From: Telluria antibiotica
GTDB lineage: Bacteria > Pseudomonadota > Gammaproteobacteria > Burkholderiales > Burkholderiaceae_D
DNA length: 64,000 nucleotides
Assembly: GCF_011682055.1 (NCBI RefSeq)
Contig: NZ_JAAQOM010000011.1
Location: 1 to 64,000, forward strand
Direction: 5' to 3'
In this document: piece by piece, positions 15,979 through 26,068 of the stretch
Layout of the letters: the number at the start of each line of letters is the position of its first letter
How positions within the stretch are numbered: the first letter of the stretch is position 1
Notes under the pieces: model-generated
Told to the model about the DNA's origin: nothing
Seen by the model: only the letters and a program-made list of their open reading frames with translations
The model's database searches: none
Made by a program: the position numbers and the translations under genes

Positions 15979-17193
15979 GTGTTCGACCAGATGAAACTTT
16001 CCGCCTGGACTTCAGGCATCCGCAGCAAGTTCAACCTGCCCCTGCGCGTCGAATTGTGGAATGGCGCGCACGTTGACCTGTCGTCCGACCAGCCGCGCGT
16101 GAAGATCCGCGTACCGAATCCGGGCGGGCTGCGCTACCTGCTCGCGCCGTCGCTGGGCAACCTGGGCGAGGCCTATGTCGAAGGCGCGCTCGAGATCGAA
16201 GGCCGCGCGGCCGACATGATCCAGGTGGGCTCGGCCCTCGCGGAAACGACGGGCAAGCCGGCGCGCACGAGCCGCGTCGCCAGCGCCGCCATGCGCCTCG
16301 TCTCGCCGCACACGCGCGAGAAGGATGCCGAGGCCATCCGCTACCACTACGACGTCTCCAACGAGTTCTACAGCCTGTTCCTCGATCCGGCCATGGTCTA
16401 TTCCTGCGCCTATTTCGAGAACGGCGACGAGGACCTCGCCACGGCCCAGCAAAAGAAGATCGACCACATCCTCACCAAGATCGGCGTGCAGCCGGGCCAG
16501 GCCTTGCTCGACATCGGTTGCGGCTGGGGCGCCCTCGTCATCCGCGCGGCCGCCAAGTTCGGCGCGCGCTGCGTCGGTGTCACGCTGTCCGAGCGCCAGT
16601 GCGAGCTCGCGCGCAAGCGCGTGGCCGAGGCGGGCTTGCAGGACCGCATCGAGATCCGCCTGCAGGACTACCGCGACGTCGACGGCCAGTTCGACCGTAT
16701 CACGAGCGTCGGCATGTTCGAGCACGTCGGCGTGGACCACCTGCCCGAGTACTTCGGGCGCATCAACAAGCTGCTGGCGCCGGGCGGCGTCGTGATGAAC
16801 CACGGCATCACCACGACGGACGTCGAGCAGCGCAACAGCCCGCACGGCAGTGGCGAATTCATCGACAAATACGTGTTCCCGCACGGCGAGCTGGCGCACC
16901 TCTCGACCGTCATCCGCACGATGCAGGAAGGCGGGCTCGAAGTACGCGACGTGGAAAACCTGCGGCGCCACTATGCCCGCACGTGCGCGCAGTGGACGGA
17001 GAATTTCGAGAACAATGCCGACCGCATCCGGGCCACGTGCGACCCCAAGACCTTCCGCATCTGGCACGTCTACCTGGCCGGCTGCGCGTACGGCTTCGCG
17101 CACGACTGGATCAGCCTGTACCAGATCGTGTGCGGCAAGGCAGGGGACACGCCGGACCTGATGCCGTGGTCGCGGAAGTATATGTATCGGTGA
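15979..17193 (+). CDS. cfa: Cyclopropane-fatty-acyl-phospholipid synthase
   Basis: 404 residues. A SAM-dependent enzyme that converts unsaturated phospholipid acyl chains to cyclopropane forms at the membrane. The SAM-binding motif LLDIGCGWGALVIRAA lies at about 174-190. MFEHVGVDHLPEYF and FIDKYVFPHGEL are typical of the family, as is the C-terminal region with RRHYARTCAQW. GTG at 15979 is used, supported by GGAGG 6-7 bases upstream. It lies 38 bases after the fusion gene and could be co-transcribed. Confidence 0.93.
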   Translation: MFDQMKLSAWTSGIRSKFNLPLRVELWNGAHVDLSSDQPRVKIRVPNPGGLRYLLAPSLGNLGEAYVEGALEIEGRAADMIQVGSALAETTGKPARTSRVASAAMRLVSPHTREKDAEAIRYHYDVSNEFYSLFLDPAMVYSCAYFENGDEDLATAQQKKIDHILTKIGVQPGQALLDIGCGWGALVIRAAAKFGARCVGVTLSERQCELARKRVAEAGLQDRIEIRLQDYRDVDGQFDRITSVGMFEHVGVDHLPEYFGRINKLLAPGGVVMNHGITTTDVEQRNSPHGSGEFIDKYVFPHGELAHLSTVIRTMQEGGLEVRDVENLRRHYARTCAQWTENFENNADRIRATCDPKTFRIWHVYLAGCAYGFAHDWISLYQIVCGKAGDTPDLMPWSRKYMYR

Positions 17194-17202
17194 CCGATGT
17201 GC

Positions 17203-17230
17203 TTGGTGGGCACGGCGTGCCCACCCTACG
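17203..17230 (-). repeat. REP-like palindrome, copy 2
   Basis: GGTGGGCAC-GGC-GTGCCCACC followed by CTAC, i.e. the family core in minus orientation. It lies in the short convergent gap between cfa and msrA. Confidence 0.85.
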
Positions 17231-17243
17231 GCACCGCTGGAAA

Positions 17244-17783
17244 TTACTTGACGCGGTCCGTAAACGTCTTGCGGAACTTGGCCACCTTGGGCGCGACGAC
17301 GAATGCGCAATAGCCCTGCAGCGGGTGCTGGGCGAAATAATTCTGGTGGTAATCCTCGGCCTTGAACCACTGCTCGGCCGGCAGCACCTGCGTGACGATC
17401 GGCGCATCCCACACCGAGGCCATCTCGGCCATCACCTTGCGCGCCATCGCTTCCTGCTCCGGCGACGTGAAGAAGATCGCGGACCGGTATTGCGTGCCCA
17501 CGTCGTTGCCCTGGCGGTTGAGCGTCGTCGGGTCGTGAATGGTGAAAAAGATTTCCAGGATGTCGCGGTAGCTGATCACGCCCGGATCGAACTCCAGGCG
17601 CACCACTTCCGCATGGCCCGTCGTGCCCGCGCACACCTGTTCGTACGTCGGGGCGGGTGTCGTGCCGCCCATATAGCCCGATTCCACGCGGAGAATACCG
17701 CGCGCTTCCAGATAGACCGCTTCCAGGCACCAGAAACACCCGCCGCCCAGGATGGCCACTTCGGTTGCGGATTGCTGGCTCAT
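17244..17783 (-). CDS. msrA: Peptide methionine sulfoxide reductase A
   Basis: 179 residues. It reduces Met-S-sulfoxide in proteins. The catalytic motif GCFWC carries C16. ESGYMGG, YEQVCAGTTGHAEVV and the FFTIHDPT segment are diagnostic for MsrA. C51-type resolving cysteines are not obvious near the C-terminus, which suggests the form that relies directly on thioredoxin or on CFWC itself; this is inference. No signal peptide, so cytoplasmic. Convergent with cfa. Confidence 0.93.
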   Translation of the reverse strand: MSQQSATEVAILGGGCFWCLEAVYLEARGILRVESGYMGGTTPAPTYEQVCAGTTGHAEVVRLEFDPGVISYRDILEIFFTIHDPTTLNRQGNDVGTQYRSAIFFTSPEQEAMARKVMAEMASVWDAPIVTQVLPAEQWFKAEDYHQNYFAQHPLQGYCAFVVAPKVAKFRKTFTDRVK

Positions 17784-17904
17784 ACTGACTCCTCGAGGAA
17801 TGAATTGTTTTCCATAGCTTTACTGTAACCGAAAGCGCATGCTTGTGCAGGACCGAAACAGGGCCGGCCCGAGGGGAATAGCCCATTGGTGGCATAATGC
17901 GCGC

Positions 17905-18405
17905 ATGAACACCAGCTCACCTCGCGCCGCCACGCGCGGTTTCGATTCCGCCCATTTCCGCCAGGCCCTGTCGCAGTTCGCGACCGGCGTCACCGTGATC
18001 ACGACGCGCCTCGGCGACGGCAAATTCCGCGGACTGACCGCGTCCTCGTTCAATTCCGTGTCGCTGGAGCCGCCGCTGGTGCTGTGGAGCCTGTCGAACA
18101 TCGCCAACAGCCTGCCCATCTTCACGGGGAATTCGCACTACGTGATCAACGTCCTGTCCGCCGGGCAGGAAGAGCTGGCGCGCCGGTTTTCGCGCCGCGG
18201 ACAGGACCCGTTCGAAGGCGTGGAGTACGAATTGTCGCGCACCGGACAGCCGATCCTGAAAGGCGTCTCCGCCTGGTTCGAATGCCACAACCGCAGCCGC
18301 TATCCGGAAGGCGACCACGTGATCTTCGTGGGCGAAGTCGAGGATTGCGCCGTGCATCCGCAATCCGCCCTGCTGTTCCATGGCGGGCGCTTCAGCAGCA
18401 CCTGA
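17905..18405 (+). CDS. Flavin reductase family protein (FMN-binding)
   Basis: 166 residues from the ATG at 17905. An earlier in-frame ATG at 17839 adds 22 unlikely residues. The split-barrel flavin reductase domain shows ATGVTVITT, GLTASSFNSVSLEPPLV, FVGEV and a C-terminal LLFHGGRF. Such proteins supply reduced FMN/FAD to a monooxygenase or act alone. No partner oxygenase is adjacent. CATAAT at 17893-17898 lies just before the start, so a very short or absent leader is possible. Confidence 0.85.
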   Translation: MNTSSPRAATRGFDSAHFRQALSQFATGVTVITTRLGDGKFRGLTASSFNSVSLEPPLVLWSLSNIANSLPIFTGNSHYVINVLSAGQEELARRFSRRGQDPFEGVEYELSRTGQPILKGVSAWFECHNRSRYPEGDHVIFVGEVEDCAVHPQSALLFHGGRFSST

Positions 18406-18485
18406 TCCGGACCACGCGCGTTCTTGCTCGTTTAAAAATGAAAATGCCTGTCGCAGTTTGAAAAGATGCGGCAAGGCGGGGTTTC

Positions 18486-18491
18486 TATAAT
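18486..18491 (+). promoter_or_regulatory. Candidate -10 box for gcdH
   Basis: A perfect TATAAT lies 66 bases before the gcdH start. No convincing -35 at 16-18 bases; TTGAAA lies 22 bases upstream. Confidence 0.45.
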
Positions 18492-18557
18492 GGCTCGACC
18501 CGGGCGACCATCCTTTCGCCCGCCCACCATTCTTACAAGAATTGAGACAGGAGCCCC

Positions 18558-19751
18558 ATGAGCCGTTCCGCTACGCCCCACAAAGCCCAGTTCCATTGGG
18601 ATGACCCGCTGCTGCTGAACGAGCAGCTGCTCGACGAGGAGCGCATGGTGCGCGATGCCGCCGCGGCCTATTGCCAGGACAAGCTGCTGCCGCGCGTCCT
18701 CGAAGCCTTCCGCCACGAAACCACCGACGCTGCCATCTTCCGCGAGATGGGCGAACTGGGCCTGCTCGGCCCGACGATCCCCGAGCAATACGGCGGCCCC
18801 GGCCTGAACTACGTCAGCTACGGCCTGATCGCGCGTGAAGTCGAGCGCGTCGATTCCGGCTACCGCTCGATGATGAGCGTGCAGTCGTCGCTCGTGATGG
18901 TGCCCATCTACGAATTCGGCAACGAGGCGACGAAGCAGAAATACCTGCCGAAGCTGGCGACCGGCGAATGGATCGGCTGCTTCGGCCTCACGGAACCGAA
19001 CCACGGCTCCGATCCGGGCTCGATGGTCACGCGCGCGCGCAAGGTCGACGGCGGTTATTCGCTGTCCGGCTCGAAGATGTGGATCACGAATTCGCCGATC
19101 GCCGACGTGTTCGTCGTCTGGGCCAAGGATGACGAAGGCAAGATCCGCGGCTTCGTGCTGGAAAAAGGCTGGAAGGGCCTGTCGGCACCGGCCATCCACG
19201 GCAAGGTGGGCTTGCGCGCATCGATCACGGGCGAGATCGTGATGGACGAGGTGTTCTGTCCCGAAGAAAACGCGTTCCCGGAAGTGCGCGGCCTGAAGGG
19301 TCCGTTCACGTGCCTGAACTCGGCCCGCTACGGCATCGCCTGGGGCGCGCTGGGTGCGGCCGAAGACTGCTGGCACCGCGCCCGCCAGTACGTGCTGGAC
19401 CGCAAGCAGTTCGGCAAGCCGCTGGCCGCCAACCAGCTGATCCAGAAGAAGCTGGCCGACATGCAGACGGAAATCACGCTGGGCCTGCAGGGCGTGCTGC
19501 GCCTGGGCCGCATGAAGGACGAAGGCACGGCCGCCGTCGAGATCACGTCGATCATGAAGCGCAATTCCTGCGGCAAGTCGCTGGACATCGCGCGCATGGC
19601 GCGAGACATGATGGGCGGCAACGGCATCAGCGACGAGTTCGGCGTGGCGCGCCACCTCGTCAACCTGGAGGTCGTCAACACGTACGAAGGCACGCACGAT
19701 ATCCACGCCCTCATCCTGGGCCGCGCGCAGACCGGTATCGCCGCATTCTGA
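18558..19751 (+). CDS. gcdH: Glutaryl-CoA dehydrogenase
   Basis: 397 residues. An FAD-dependent acyl-CoA dehydrogenase that oxidises and decarboxylates glutaryl-CoA to crotonyl-CoA in lysine/tryptophan breakdown. Acyl-CoA dehydrogenase signatures: [16 protein letters not shown] (141-156), KMWITNSP, and the C-terminal [21 protein letters not shown], in which E377 is the catalytic base. The GcdH-specific substrate arginine region near HGKVGLRAS is present. The gene stands alone with an AGACAGGAG ribosome binding site, between two short intergenic regions. An electron-transfer flavoprotein partner is not in the window. Confidence 0.93.
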   Translation: MSRSATPHKAQFHWDDPLLLNEQLLDEERMVRDAAAAYCQDKLLPRVLEAFRHETTDAAIFREMGELGLLGPTIPEQYGGPGLNYVSYGLIAREVERVDSGYRSMMSVQSSLVMVPIYEFGNEATKQKYLPKLATGEWIGCFGLTEPNHGSDPGSMVTRARKVDGGYSLSGSKMWITNSPIADVFVVWAKDDEGKIRGFVLEKGWKGLSAPAIHGKVGLRASITGEIVMDEVFCPEENAFPEVRGLKGPFTCLNSARYGIAWGALGAAEDCWHRARQYVLDRKQFGKPLAANQLIQKKLADMQTEITLGLQGVLRLGRMKDEGTAAVEITSIMKRNSCGKSLDIARMARDMMGGNGISDEFGVARHLVNLEVVNTYEGTHDIHALILGRAQTGIAAF

Positions 19752-19766
19752 CGATAGCGGTACGCA

Positions 19767-19794
19767 TGGCGGGCACAGGGTGCCCACCCTACGG
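19767..19794 (-). repeat. REP-like palindrome, copy 3
   Basis: GGCGGGCAC-AGG-GTGCCCACC-CTACG, a family member in minus orientation, 16 bases after the gcdH stop. It is paired head-to-head with copy 4. Confidence 0.8.
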
Positions 19795-19805
19795 CCAATG
19801 TATAT

Positions 19806-19835
19806 CGTAGGGTGGGCTCCGCGAGCCCACCAGAC
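19806..19835 (+). repeat. REP-like palindrome, copy 4
   Basis: CGTAGGGTGGGCTC-CGC-GAGCCCACC. The stem carries compensating changes (GGGCTC/GAGCCC instead of GGGCAC/GTGCCC), which indicates that pairing is conserved. Confidence 0.85.
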
Positions 19836-19837
19836 GT

Positions 19838-19866
19838 AAAAAAACCCGCCGGTGGCGGGTTTTTTC
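19838..19866. terminator. Bidirectional terminator between gcdH and ompW-like gene
   Basis: ACCCGCC (19844-19850), GGT loop, GGCGGGT (19854-19860), flanked by an A-run and a T-run. Confidence 0.88.
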
Positions 19867-19881
19867 ATGCTGAGACGATGC

Positions 19882-20559
19882 TCAGAACTTGTAACCCAGC
19901 GTCAGCACCGTCGAGTTCGGATCCAGCTTCATGTGCTGGCCCTGGTGCGTCGAGAAGTGCACGTCGGTCCGCAGGCGCGTCTTCACCAGGGCGGCGTTGA
20001 GGAACCATTTCGGGCTGAAATTCCACACGCCGCCGATCTGGCCCGACACGGTCCACTTGTTGTCGATGCTGAACGTCGTCGCCGGACCGCCCGGGTTCGT
20101 CAGCGCGGTCATGCGGAACGAGCCAGTTTCCTTGTAGAAGTAGGCATAGGTCACGCCCAGGCCCACGTACGGACGGAATGCCGACGTCGGCTGGAAAAAG
20201 CGGTATTGCAGGAACGCGGTCGGCGGCAGCGCTTGCACGGTGCCCAGTTCACCCGTGCCGGCGATGGCGCCCGCGCCATACAGGCTGTGCTTGTACGGCT
20301 TCGCGAACGTGAATTCGCCGCTGATGTTGTCGGTGATACCGTAATTCACGACGATCACGGGTTCCGTGTCCTTGCCGACGTCGCCCAGCGAATTCGGCAG
20401 GGCCGGGGCCGTGATCGCGCCGCTCGTCACGTGCGGGGTGATCTGGGCGGCACCTGCCGACACGGCCCACTGCCCTTTCGACTGCGCCGCGGCGCTGCCC
20501 GCCACAGCCAGCGCGCCCGCAGCTACCAGCAGTTTCACGACATTGGAACTTACTTTCAT
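19882..20559 (-). CDS. OmpW family outer membrane protein
   Basis: 225 residues with a signal peptide (KLLVAAGALAVAGSAAAQ) and an OmpW-type small beta-barrel. VSAGAAQITP, FLQYRFFQPTSAFRPYVGLGVTYAYFYKE and WFLNAALVKTRLRTD are standard positions. The chain ends in the aromatic residue F (LGYKF), as expected for assembly by the BAM complex. OmpW proteins form narrow hydrophobic channels; the substrate here is unknown. A GGAGAAAAC ribosome binding site precedes the ATG. Confidence 0.9.
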   Translation of the reverse strand: MKVSSNVVKLLVAAGALAVAGSAAAQSKGQWAVSAGAAQITPHVTSGAITAPALPNSLGDVGKDTEPVIVVNYGITDNISGEFTFAKPYKHSLYGAGAIAGTGELGTVQALPPTAFLQYRFFQPTSAFRPYVGLGVTYAYFYKETGSFRMTALTNPGGPATTFSIDNKWTVSGQIGGVWNFSPKWFLNAALVKTRLRTDVHFSTHQGQHMKLDPNSTVLTLGYKF

Positions 20560-20583
20560 GTTTTCTCCTGATTCTTATTGATC

Positions 20584-20604
20584 GCCCGCCATCTCCCGGC
20601 GGGC
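20584..20604 (-). terminator. Hairpin 3' of the SGNH lipoprotein gene
   Basis: GCCCGCC (20584-20590)/GGCGGGC (20598-20604) with a 7-base loop, 12 bases past the stop codon. No T-run follows, so termination efficiency is uncertain. Confidence 0.5.
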
Positions 20605-20615
20605 TGTCGTGACGA

Positions 20616-21980
20616 TTACAGCCAACCCTTCGTGGCCATCTGCTCAAGGACGTAGCGCGCAACCAGCCAGTTCTCGAACGGCGTCGGGTGCACGTCGTCG
20701 GCGAACATGTAGTGACTGACGTCGCCGGCAATCACGTTCTTCGCGTTGCAGACGAGCGACGTGGTGCCCAGGGCGTTCGGGCCGCAGGCTGGGGTCGACG
20801 TATTCGACAGGCCGTACGGTCCAGGGTTGATGACCTCGTCGTGGCTGACGGTCCACAGGTCGACGTACAGGATCTTCGGATCGCCCGAGACACCAGCCTT
20901 GAGCTGCGCGTTGAAGGCGTCGACGGCAGTCTTGATCAGGGACTGGACAGCAGCCGATTGCGACTTGCCCGACGGCGTCGAGGCGACGTCCGGCAGGTTG
21001 TTCACGACGACGTAGCTCGCGCCCTTGGCCACGATCTGCGTCTTGACGAGGGCCGCCAGCTGGCCGCCCGCCGTGGCCATCGCGGTGACGACACCAGCGG
21101 CGTTCGCGGTCAGATAGTCGGCGCCTGCCTTCTGGCCGGCGGCCGTGGCGTCGGCCTGGGCCTTGGTTACCATCGGGCCATACACGGTCGCCTGGGCAGC
21201 GGCAGTATTCCCGGCCATGACGGCAGCGGTGACTGCAGCCTGCACGATCGACGTATCGGTGTGGCCAGTACGCGCTGCTTCGGTCTGGATCGCGAGGCCG
21301 ATCGACTGTGCAGCCGTGGCCGGGTTCGGCGCACCGGCAGCCAGCTGGGTCGTCAGCGACACGGCGAACGCCTGTGCGCCGGCCGCGGTACCGGCAGCGG
21401 TGGCGCTGGCCGACAGTTGACCCATCAGGAACAGGATGTCGTTACCGCCGGCCATCACGGTCACCAGTTCGGTGCCGCTGAATTTGCCGCCGGTCTTGGC
21501 CAGGTGGTTCGCGATCTGCGTCACGACAGGCACGGTGGTCGCGCCCAGCGCCGCACCGGTGAGCCGGTTGCCTGGGCCGACCGGATCGGTCACGCGCGCG
21601 CCGCCCTGCGCATAGTTCAGGCAGCTGACGTTGAACGTGATCGGTACATTGAGGCCTTGCGTCGCGTCGCCCTGCAGACCCGTCTGGGCCGGGCACGGTG
21701 CCGGCAGCTGCAACTGGGCAGCGAGGACTTCGGTCCAGTTCTTGCCCGTCAGCTCGGGGTTGACGGACGTATTGTCGCCGTTGATCGTGAACTTGCCGCC
21801 GCCCAGTGCCTTCACGGTGCCAACCGCATAGGTGCCGACGTCCGACAGGCTGTCGCCGAACGATACCTGAGCGCTGAACTTGGTGGCCGGGGTCTGGTCA
21901 CCGCCGCGGGGGCTGCTGCCGCCGCATGCCGCCAGTGCGGCGGCGGTCAACAGTGCAAGCGCGAATGAGGTCTTACGCAT
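20616..21980 (-). CDS. SGNH/GDSL esterase lipoprotein with Ala-rich insertion
   Basis: 454 residues from the ATG at 21980 (AGGAGACACA upstream). A lipoprotein signal ends at C19 (AALAAC). The GDSL block FGDSLSDVGTY has nucleophile S44, GGNDILF is block III, and DDVHPTPFENWLVARYV near the C-terminus gives the D-x-x-H. Between blocks III and V lies about 130 residues that are very rich in Ala, Thr and Gly (from SASATAAG to AALVKTQI). This is longer than usual and may form a helical insertion. Probably a surface or periplasmic lipase/esterase; the substrate is unknown. Confidence 0.88.
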   Translation of the reverse strand: MRKTSFALALLTAAALAACGGSSPRGGDQTPATKFSAQVSFGDSLSDVGTYAVGTVKALGGGKFTINGDNTSVNPELTGKNWTEVLAAQLQLPAPCPAQTGLQGDATQGLNVPITFNVSCLNYAQGGARVTDPVGPGNRLTGAALGATTVPVVTQIANHLAKTGGKFSGTELVTVMAGGNDILFLMGQLSASATAAGTAAGAQAFAVSLTTQLAAGAPNPATAAQSIGLAIQTEAARTGHTDTSIVQAAVTAAVMAGNTAAAQATVYGPMVTKAQADATAAGQKAGADYLTANAAGVVTAMATAGGQLAALVKTQIVAKGASYVVVNNLPDVASTPSGKSQSAAVQSLIKTAVDAFNAQLKAGVSGDPKILYVDLWTVSHDEVINPGPYGLSNTSTPACGPNALGTTSLVCNAKNVIAGDVSHYMFADDVHPTPFENWLVARYVLEQMATKGWL

Positions 21981-22255
21981 TGTGTCTCCTAAAGAATTTT
22001 TCTTTTGCAACGAACGGCCGTGCTATTCGTGTCGTAACAATATGCCAGCGTTCGGCATGGTTGTATAGAGAAAACCTTTGTCGTGCACGAGCAACAACAC
22101 GCGAATAGCCGAGGCAGGGACAAGGCCGGCAGCGGCCGATTATAGCAACGCTACCGCCGTGTTCATGACCGAACGTGACAATGTTGAACAGAAATAAATG
22201 CGTGGCGCGCGCACCACAGTCGGGGCAGACTGTGTCGTGCGCCATGCCGGAGGGA

Positions 22256-23284
22256 TTACAACGCGGGCGCGTCGTTGATCAGCCCGTGCACGATGCCGGT
22301 CGAACCGTGCGCGGCGCGGCGCAGGCGGTCGTTGACGCCAAGCCACGGGCCATCCTGCGGCGGCGCTTCGACGAGGATGACGTCGGCGGAGGTACCGTCC
22401 ATCGCCCGCAGCGCTGCGTACAAGGCATGGGCAAACCCGTCCGGCGAGGCCGGCAGGCGGACTGCCGCATGCGTGGCCGGCAGGTCGGAGTAATGAATCA
22501 ACGCGACGGTGCGCCCCGCCGCATGCAGGCGGGACAGGGTGTCGACGAGCGTCGCCGTGTCCTGCATGGCAACGGGCGTATGCGGTGCGTAATGCGATTC
22601 CAGCGTGCCGGAGGCGCGCGGCGCCGCGGCATCGGGACGGGCCGGCACCTGGTCGATGACGGCAGCGATGGCATCCGCCGAGATATGGCCGGGACGCAGC
22701 AGCACGGGACCGTGCGTGGCCAGGCGGGAGAGATCCACGATCGTCGATTCGATGCCGACCTCGCTCTGGCCGCCGTCCAGCACGAACGCGATACGGCCGT
22801 GTTCTCCGATGTCGTCGCCGAACTCGTCGCGCACATGCTGCGCCGTCGTCGGACTCACGGCGCCGAACTTGTTCGCGGACGGCGCGGCGACGCCGCCCTT
22901 CCCGCCCTTGAACGCCTGCAATAACTCGATGGCGACCGGATGCGACGGGCAGCGGATGCCGACCGTGTCCTGGCCGCCCGAGACGGCGTCCGGGATGTGC
23001 GGCGCGCGTTTCAGGATCATCGTCAGCGGGCCGGGCCAGAAGGCGTCGGCGAGCTGATGGGCTTCCGACGGGATGTCGGTGGCCCAGTAGTCGAGGTCAG
23101 CGCCAGGCGCCACGTGCACGATCACGGGGTGATCCTGCGGGCGGCCCTTGGCGGCGTAGATCGCGGCGACGGCGGCCGGGTTTTCCGCGTCGGCGCCGAG
23201 GCCGTACACGGTCTCCGTCGGCAGCGCGACGAGCCGGCCGGCCTCGAGCGCGCGCGCGGCCGCGGCGATCACATCATCCGTCAC
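22256..23284 (-). CDS. tsaC: L-threonylcarbamoyladenylate synthase (Sua5 type)
   Basis: 342 residues. It makes threonylcarbamoyl-AMP from Thr, bicarbonate and ATP for t6A tRNA modification. The YrdC domain has [35 protein letters not shown] and [15 protein letters not shown]. The C-terminal Sua5 domain follows after the [10 protein letters not shown] linker. GTG at 23284 was chosen because GTGA overlaps the purK stop exactly, making translational coupling likely. Placement after purEK is common in this bacterial group. Confidence 0.9.
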   Translation of the reverse strand: MTDDVIAAAARALEAGRLVALPTETVYGLGADAENPAAVAAIYAAKGRPQDHPVIVHVAPGADLDYWATDIPSEAHQLADAFWPGPLTMILKRAPHIPDAVSGGQDTVGIRCPSHPVAIELLQAFKGGKGGVAAPSANKFGAVSPTTAQHVRDEFGDDIGEHGRIAFVLDGGQSEVGIESTIVDLSRLATHGPVLLRPGHISADAIAAVIDQVPARPDAAAPRASGTLESHYAPHTPVAMQDTATLVDTLSRLHAAGRTVALIHYSDLPATHAAVRLPASPDGFAHALYAALRAMDGTSADVILVEAPPQDGPWLGVNDRLRRAAHGSTGIVHGLINDAPAL

Positions 23285-24480
23285 GACGTAATTCCCAGGA
23301 TGGTGCAGGCTTGCGCGAAACTCGCCTGGGCTTCGGCCAGCGAAGGCGCGACGAACGTCACGTGCCCCATCTTGCGGCCGCGGCGCGGATCCGTCTTGCC
23401 GTACAGGTGCAGGTTCGCACCGGGCAGCGCCAGCACCCGGTCCCACGCGGGTTCGCGCGCGACGTCGCCGGCGCCGTCGAACCACACGTCGCCGAGGATG
23501 TTCAGCATGACGGCGGGCGAATGCTGGCGACAATCGCCCAGCGGCAGCTTGGCCATCGCGCGCACCTGCTGCGCGAACTGGCTCGTGATGCACGCGTCGA
23601 TCGTGTAATGGCCGCTGTTGTGCGGGCGCGGCGCCATCTCGTTGACGACCAGGGAGCCGTCGGCCAGCACGAAGAACTCGATGCACAGCACGCCGACATA
23701 ACCGAGCTCGGCCACGATGGCACGGGCCGCATCCTGCGCCTCGCGCGCGCAGTCGGCGGACACGTTCGGACCCGGGACGGTGGTCGTGAACAGGATGCCG
23801 TCGCGGTGCACGTTTTCCGCGATCGGGTAGACGACGGACTCGCCGTCCGCGCCACGCGCCGTCAGCACGGACACTTCGTACGCCAGCGGCAGCATCTTTT
23901 CCAGCAGACAGGTCACGCGGCCCATCGACTCCCACGCCGCGCGCACGTCCTCGCGCGTGCGCACGCGCACCTGGCCCTTGCCGTCGTAGCCCATGCGCAC
24001 CGTTTTGAGGATGCCGGGCAGCAGGTCGTCGGCGATGGCGTCGACGTCGGCATCGCTCGCGATCACCTTGTGCGGCGCCGGCATCACGCCGGATTTGCCA
24101 GCGCAGGCGACGAAGAACGATTTTTCCGCGATGCGGTCCTGCGCGACGGACACGCCGTGTGCGTCCGGCGCGACGAACACCTGCTGCGCGAGGCGCGACA
24201 GGCTGGCGGCCGGGACGTTTTCGAATTCCGTCGTGACGGCCACGCATTGCGCGGACAACGCATCGAGGCCGGCGGCATCTTCATAGCCCGCCTCGACGAG
24301 GCGCTCGGCCACCTGGCCGGCCGGGCAGTCGGTCGACGGCTCCAGCACGGCCACGCGGTAGCCCATCGCCTGCGCGGCGTGGGCGAACATGCGGCCCAGC
24401 TGGCCGCCGCCCATCACACCCAGCCAGGCCGGTTCGCCGGCCGCCGGGAGATAGGCTTGGGACTTCGTATTACTCATCAC
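23281..24480 (-). CDS. purK: 5-(carboxyamino)imidazole ribonucleotide synthase
   Basis: 399 residues. An ATP-grasp enzyme that converts AIR, ATP and bicarbonate to N5-CAIR in purine synthesis. Motifs: [66 protein letters not shown]. The ATG at 24480 overlaps the purE stop as ATGA. The 3' end overlaps the tsaC/sua5 start by 4 bases. It lies in a purC-purE-purK-tsaC string on the minus strand. Confidence 0.95.
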   Translation of the reverse strand: MMSNTKSQAYLPAAGEPAWLGVMGGGQLGRMFAHAAQAMGYRVAVLEPSTDCPAGQVAERLVEAGYEDAAGLDALSAQCVAVTTEFENVPAASLSRLAQQVFVAPDAHGVSVAQDRIAEKSFFVACAGKSGVMPAPHKVIASDADVDAIADDLLPGILKTVRMGYDGKGQVRVRTREDVRAAWESMGRVTCLLEKMLPLAYEVSVLTARGADGESVVYPIAENVHRDGILFTTTVPGPNVSADCAREAQDAARAIVAELGYVGVLCIEFFVLADGSLVVNEMAPRPHNSGHYTIDACITSQFAQQVRAMAKLPLGDCRQHSPAVMLNILGDVWFDGAGDVAREPAWDRVLALPGANLHLYGKTDPRRGRKMGHVTFVAPSLAEAQASFAQACTILGITS

Positions 24481-24980
24481 TCGTTCACGGGCAGGGTCAT
24501 GGCCTTGGCGGCGGCGGTCTGTTGCTGGCGGAATTGTTCCAACTGGCCGGCCAGCGCGTCGTCCGTCGTGGCGATGATGGCAATCGCCGTCAGCGCGGCG
24601 TTCGCGGCACCGGCTTCGCCGATCGCGAACGTCGACACGGGCACACCTTTCGGCATCTGCACGATCGACAGCAGCGAGTCTTCGCCGCGCAGGTATTTCG
24701 ACGGCACGGGCACGCCCAGCACCGGCACGACCGTCTTCGCGGCCACCATGCCCGGCAGGTGCGCGGCACCGCCGGCACCGGCGATGATGGCGCGCAGGCC
24801 GCGGCTGCGGGCCGTTTCCGCGTACGTGAACATCTCGTCCGGCATGCGGTGCGCCGAGATCACCTGCGCCTCGAACGGCACGCCGAACTGCTTCAGCATG
24901 GCGCAGGCGTGCTGCATCACGTCCCAGTCGGAACTGGAACCCATGATCACGCCGACCAGCGGTTTCTGTTGTTCCGCCAT
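24477..24980 (-). CDS. purE: 5-(carboxyamino)imidazole ribonucleotide mutase
   Basis: 167 residues, a typical class I PurE. It converts N5-CAIR to [27 protein letters not shown] and [18 protein letters not shown] are the nucleotide-binding segments with the catalytic Ser and His. It lies one base after the purC stop and overlaps purK by 4 bases. Confidence 0.96.
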   Translation of the reverse strand: MAEQQKPLVGVIMGSSSDWDVMQHACAMLKQFGVPFEAQVISAHRMPDEMFTYAETARSRGLRAIIAGAGGAAHLPGMVAAKTVVPVLGVPVPSKYLRGEDSLLSIVQMPKGVPVSTFAIGEAGAANAALTAIAIIATTDDALAGQLEQFRQQQTAAAKAMTLPVNE

Positions 24981-24981
24981 C

Positions 24982-25878
24982 TCAGACCTTCAGCTTCTCG
25001 CCCGTCAGGCGTTCGATGGCTTCGAAGTACTTGGCCTGGGTTTTTTCGATGACGTCCTGCGGCAGCGGCGGCGCCGGCGGCGTCTTGTTCCAGTCCTTCA
25101 GCGTTTCCAGGTAGTCGCGCACGAACTGCTTGTCGAACGACGGCGGCGACATGTCCGGCGCGTAGGAGTCCGCCGGCCAGAAGCGCGAGGAATCGGCCGT
25201 CAGGACTTCGTCCATCAGGTGCAGCACGCCGTTGTCGTCGAGGCCGAATTCGAACTTGGTGTCGGCGATGATGATGCCGCGCGTGGCCGCGTAGTCGGCG
25301 GCGGTCTTGTACAGCTGGATGCTGATGTCGCGGATTTTATTGGCCAGCTCGGCGCCAATGCGCTGTTCCATGTCGGCAAAGCTGATGTTCTCGTCGTGCT
25401 CGCCCAGGTCGGCTTTCGCGGCCGGGGTGAACAGCGGCTCGGCCAGCTTGTCGGCCTGGCGCAGGCCGGCCGGCAACTGGATGCCGCAGACGGCGCCGGT
25501 CGCCTGGTAATCCTTCCAGCCCGAACCGATGATGTAGCCGCGCACGACGGCTTCCACGAGGATCGGCTTCAGGCGCTTGGCGACGACGGCGCGGCCTTTC
25601 ACCTGCTCCACTTCTTCCGGCGCGACCACGGATTCCGGCGCGACGCCGGTCAGGTGGTTCGGCACGATGTGGCCGAGCTTTTCGAACCAGAAATCGGTCA
25701 TCTGGTTCAGCACCATGCCCTTGCCGGGAATCGGTTCGTTCATGACGACGTCGAAGGCCGACAGGCGGTCGGTCGTGACGATCAGGATCTTGTCGTCGCC
25801 GACGGCGTAGTTGTCACGGACCTTGCCGCGGCCCAGCAATGGCAGGGAAGAAATAGTGGATTGGTAGAGGCTTTTCAT
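24982..25878 (-). CDS. purC: SAICAR synthetase
   Basis: 298 residues. An ATP-grasp-like enzyme that joins CAIR and aspartate. [50 protein letters not shown] and [15 protein letters not shown] are diagnostic. It is first gene of the purC-E-K-tsaC run. Its upstream leader carries two hairpins, reported separately. Confidence 0.96.
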   Translation of the reverse strand: MKSLYQSTISSLPLLGRGKVRDNYAVGDDKILIVTTDRLSAFDVVMNEPIPGKGMVLNQMTDFWFEKLGHIVPNHLTGVAPESVVAPEEVEQVKGRAVVAKRLKPILVEAVVRGYIIGSGWKDYQATGAVCGIQLPAGLRQADKLAEPLFTPAAKADLGEHDENISFADMEQRIGAELANKIRDISIQLYKTAADYAATRGIIIADTKFEFGLDDNGVLHLMDEVLTADSSRFWPADSYAPDMSPPSFDKQFVRDYLETLKDWNKTPPAPPLPQDVIEKTQAKYFEAIERLTGEKLKV

Positions 25879-25902
25879 AGAGGGAATATCTTGATAAAGC
25901 GA

Positions 25903-25948
25903 GACCGGCGAAGAGGCCGGTCGGATGGGCGGCGGTTCGGGAGAACCG
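25903..25948 (-). promoter_or_regulatory. Two stem-loops in the purC 5' leader
   Basis: GACCGGC (25903-25909)/GCCGGTC (25916-25922) and CGGTTC (25933-25938)/GAACCG (25943-25948) lie 25-70 bases before the purC start. TAAAAT on the minus strand further upstream could be a -10. No known purine riboswitch architecture was recognised. Confidence 0.4.
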
Positions 25949-26068
25949 GTGCCAAAGCGATATTTTACGTGATTCTCACGTCATCGTCGTCAAAAGCAAA
26001 CGATGCGCGGTAGGGAGGGCATCTGAGGCCTGGGGGGATTGATGCCGGGGACATCAATCCAATGAAAC

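Noticed and set aside
22010..22120. Long inverted repeat GCTATTCGTG...CACGCGAATAGC upstream of the SGNH gene
   Set aside because: Arms are short, mismatched by an insertion and about 60 bases apart. Chance is a sufficient explanation.
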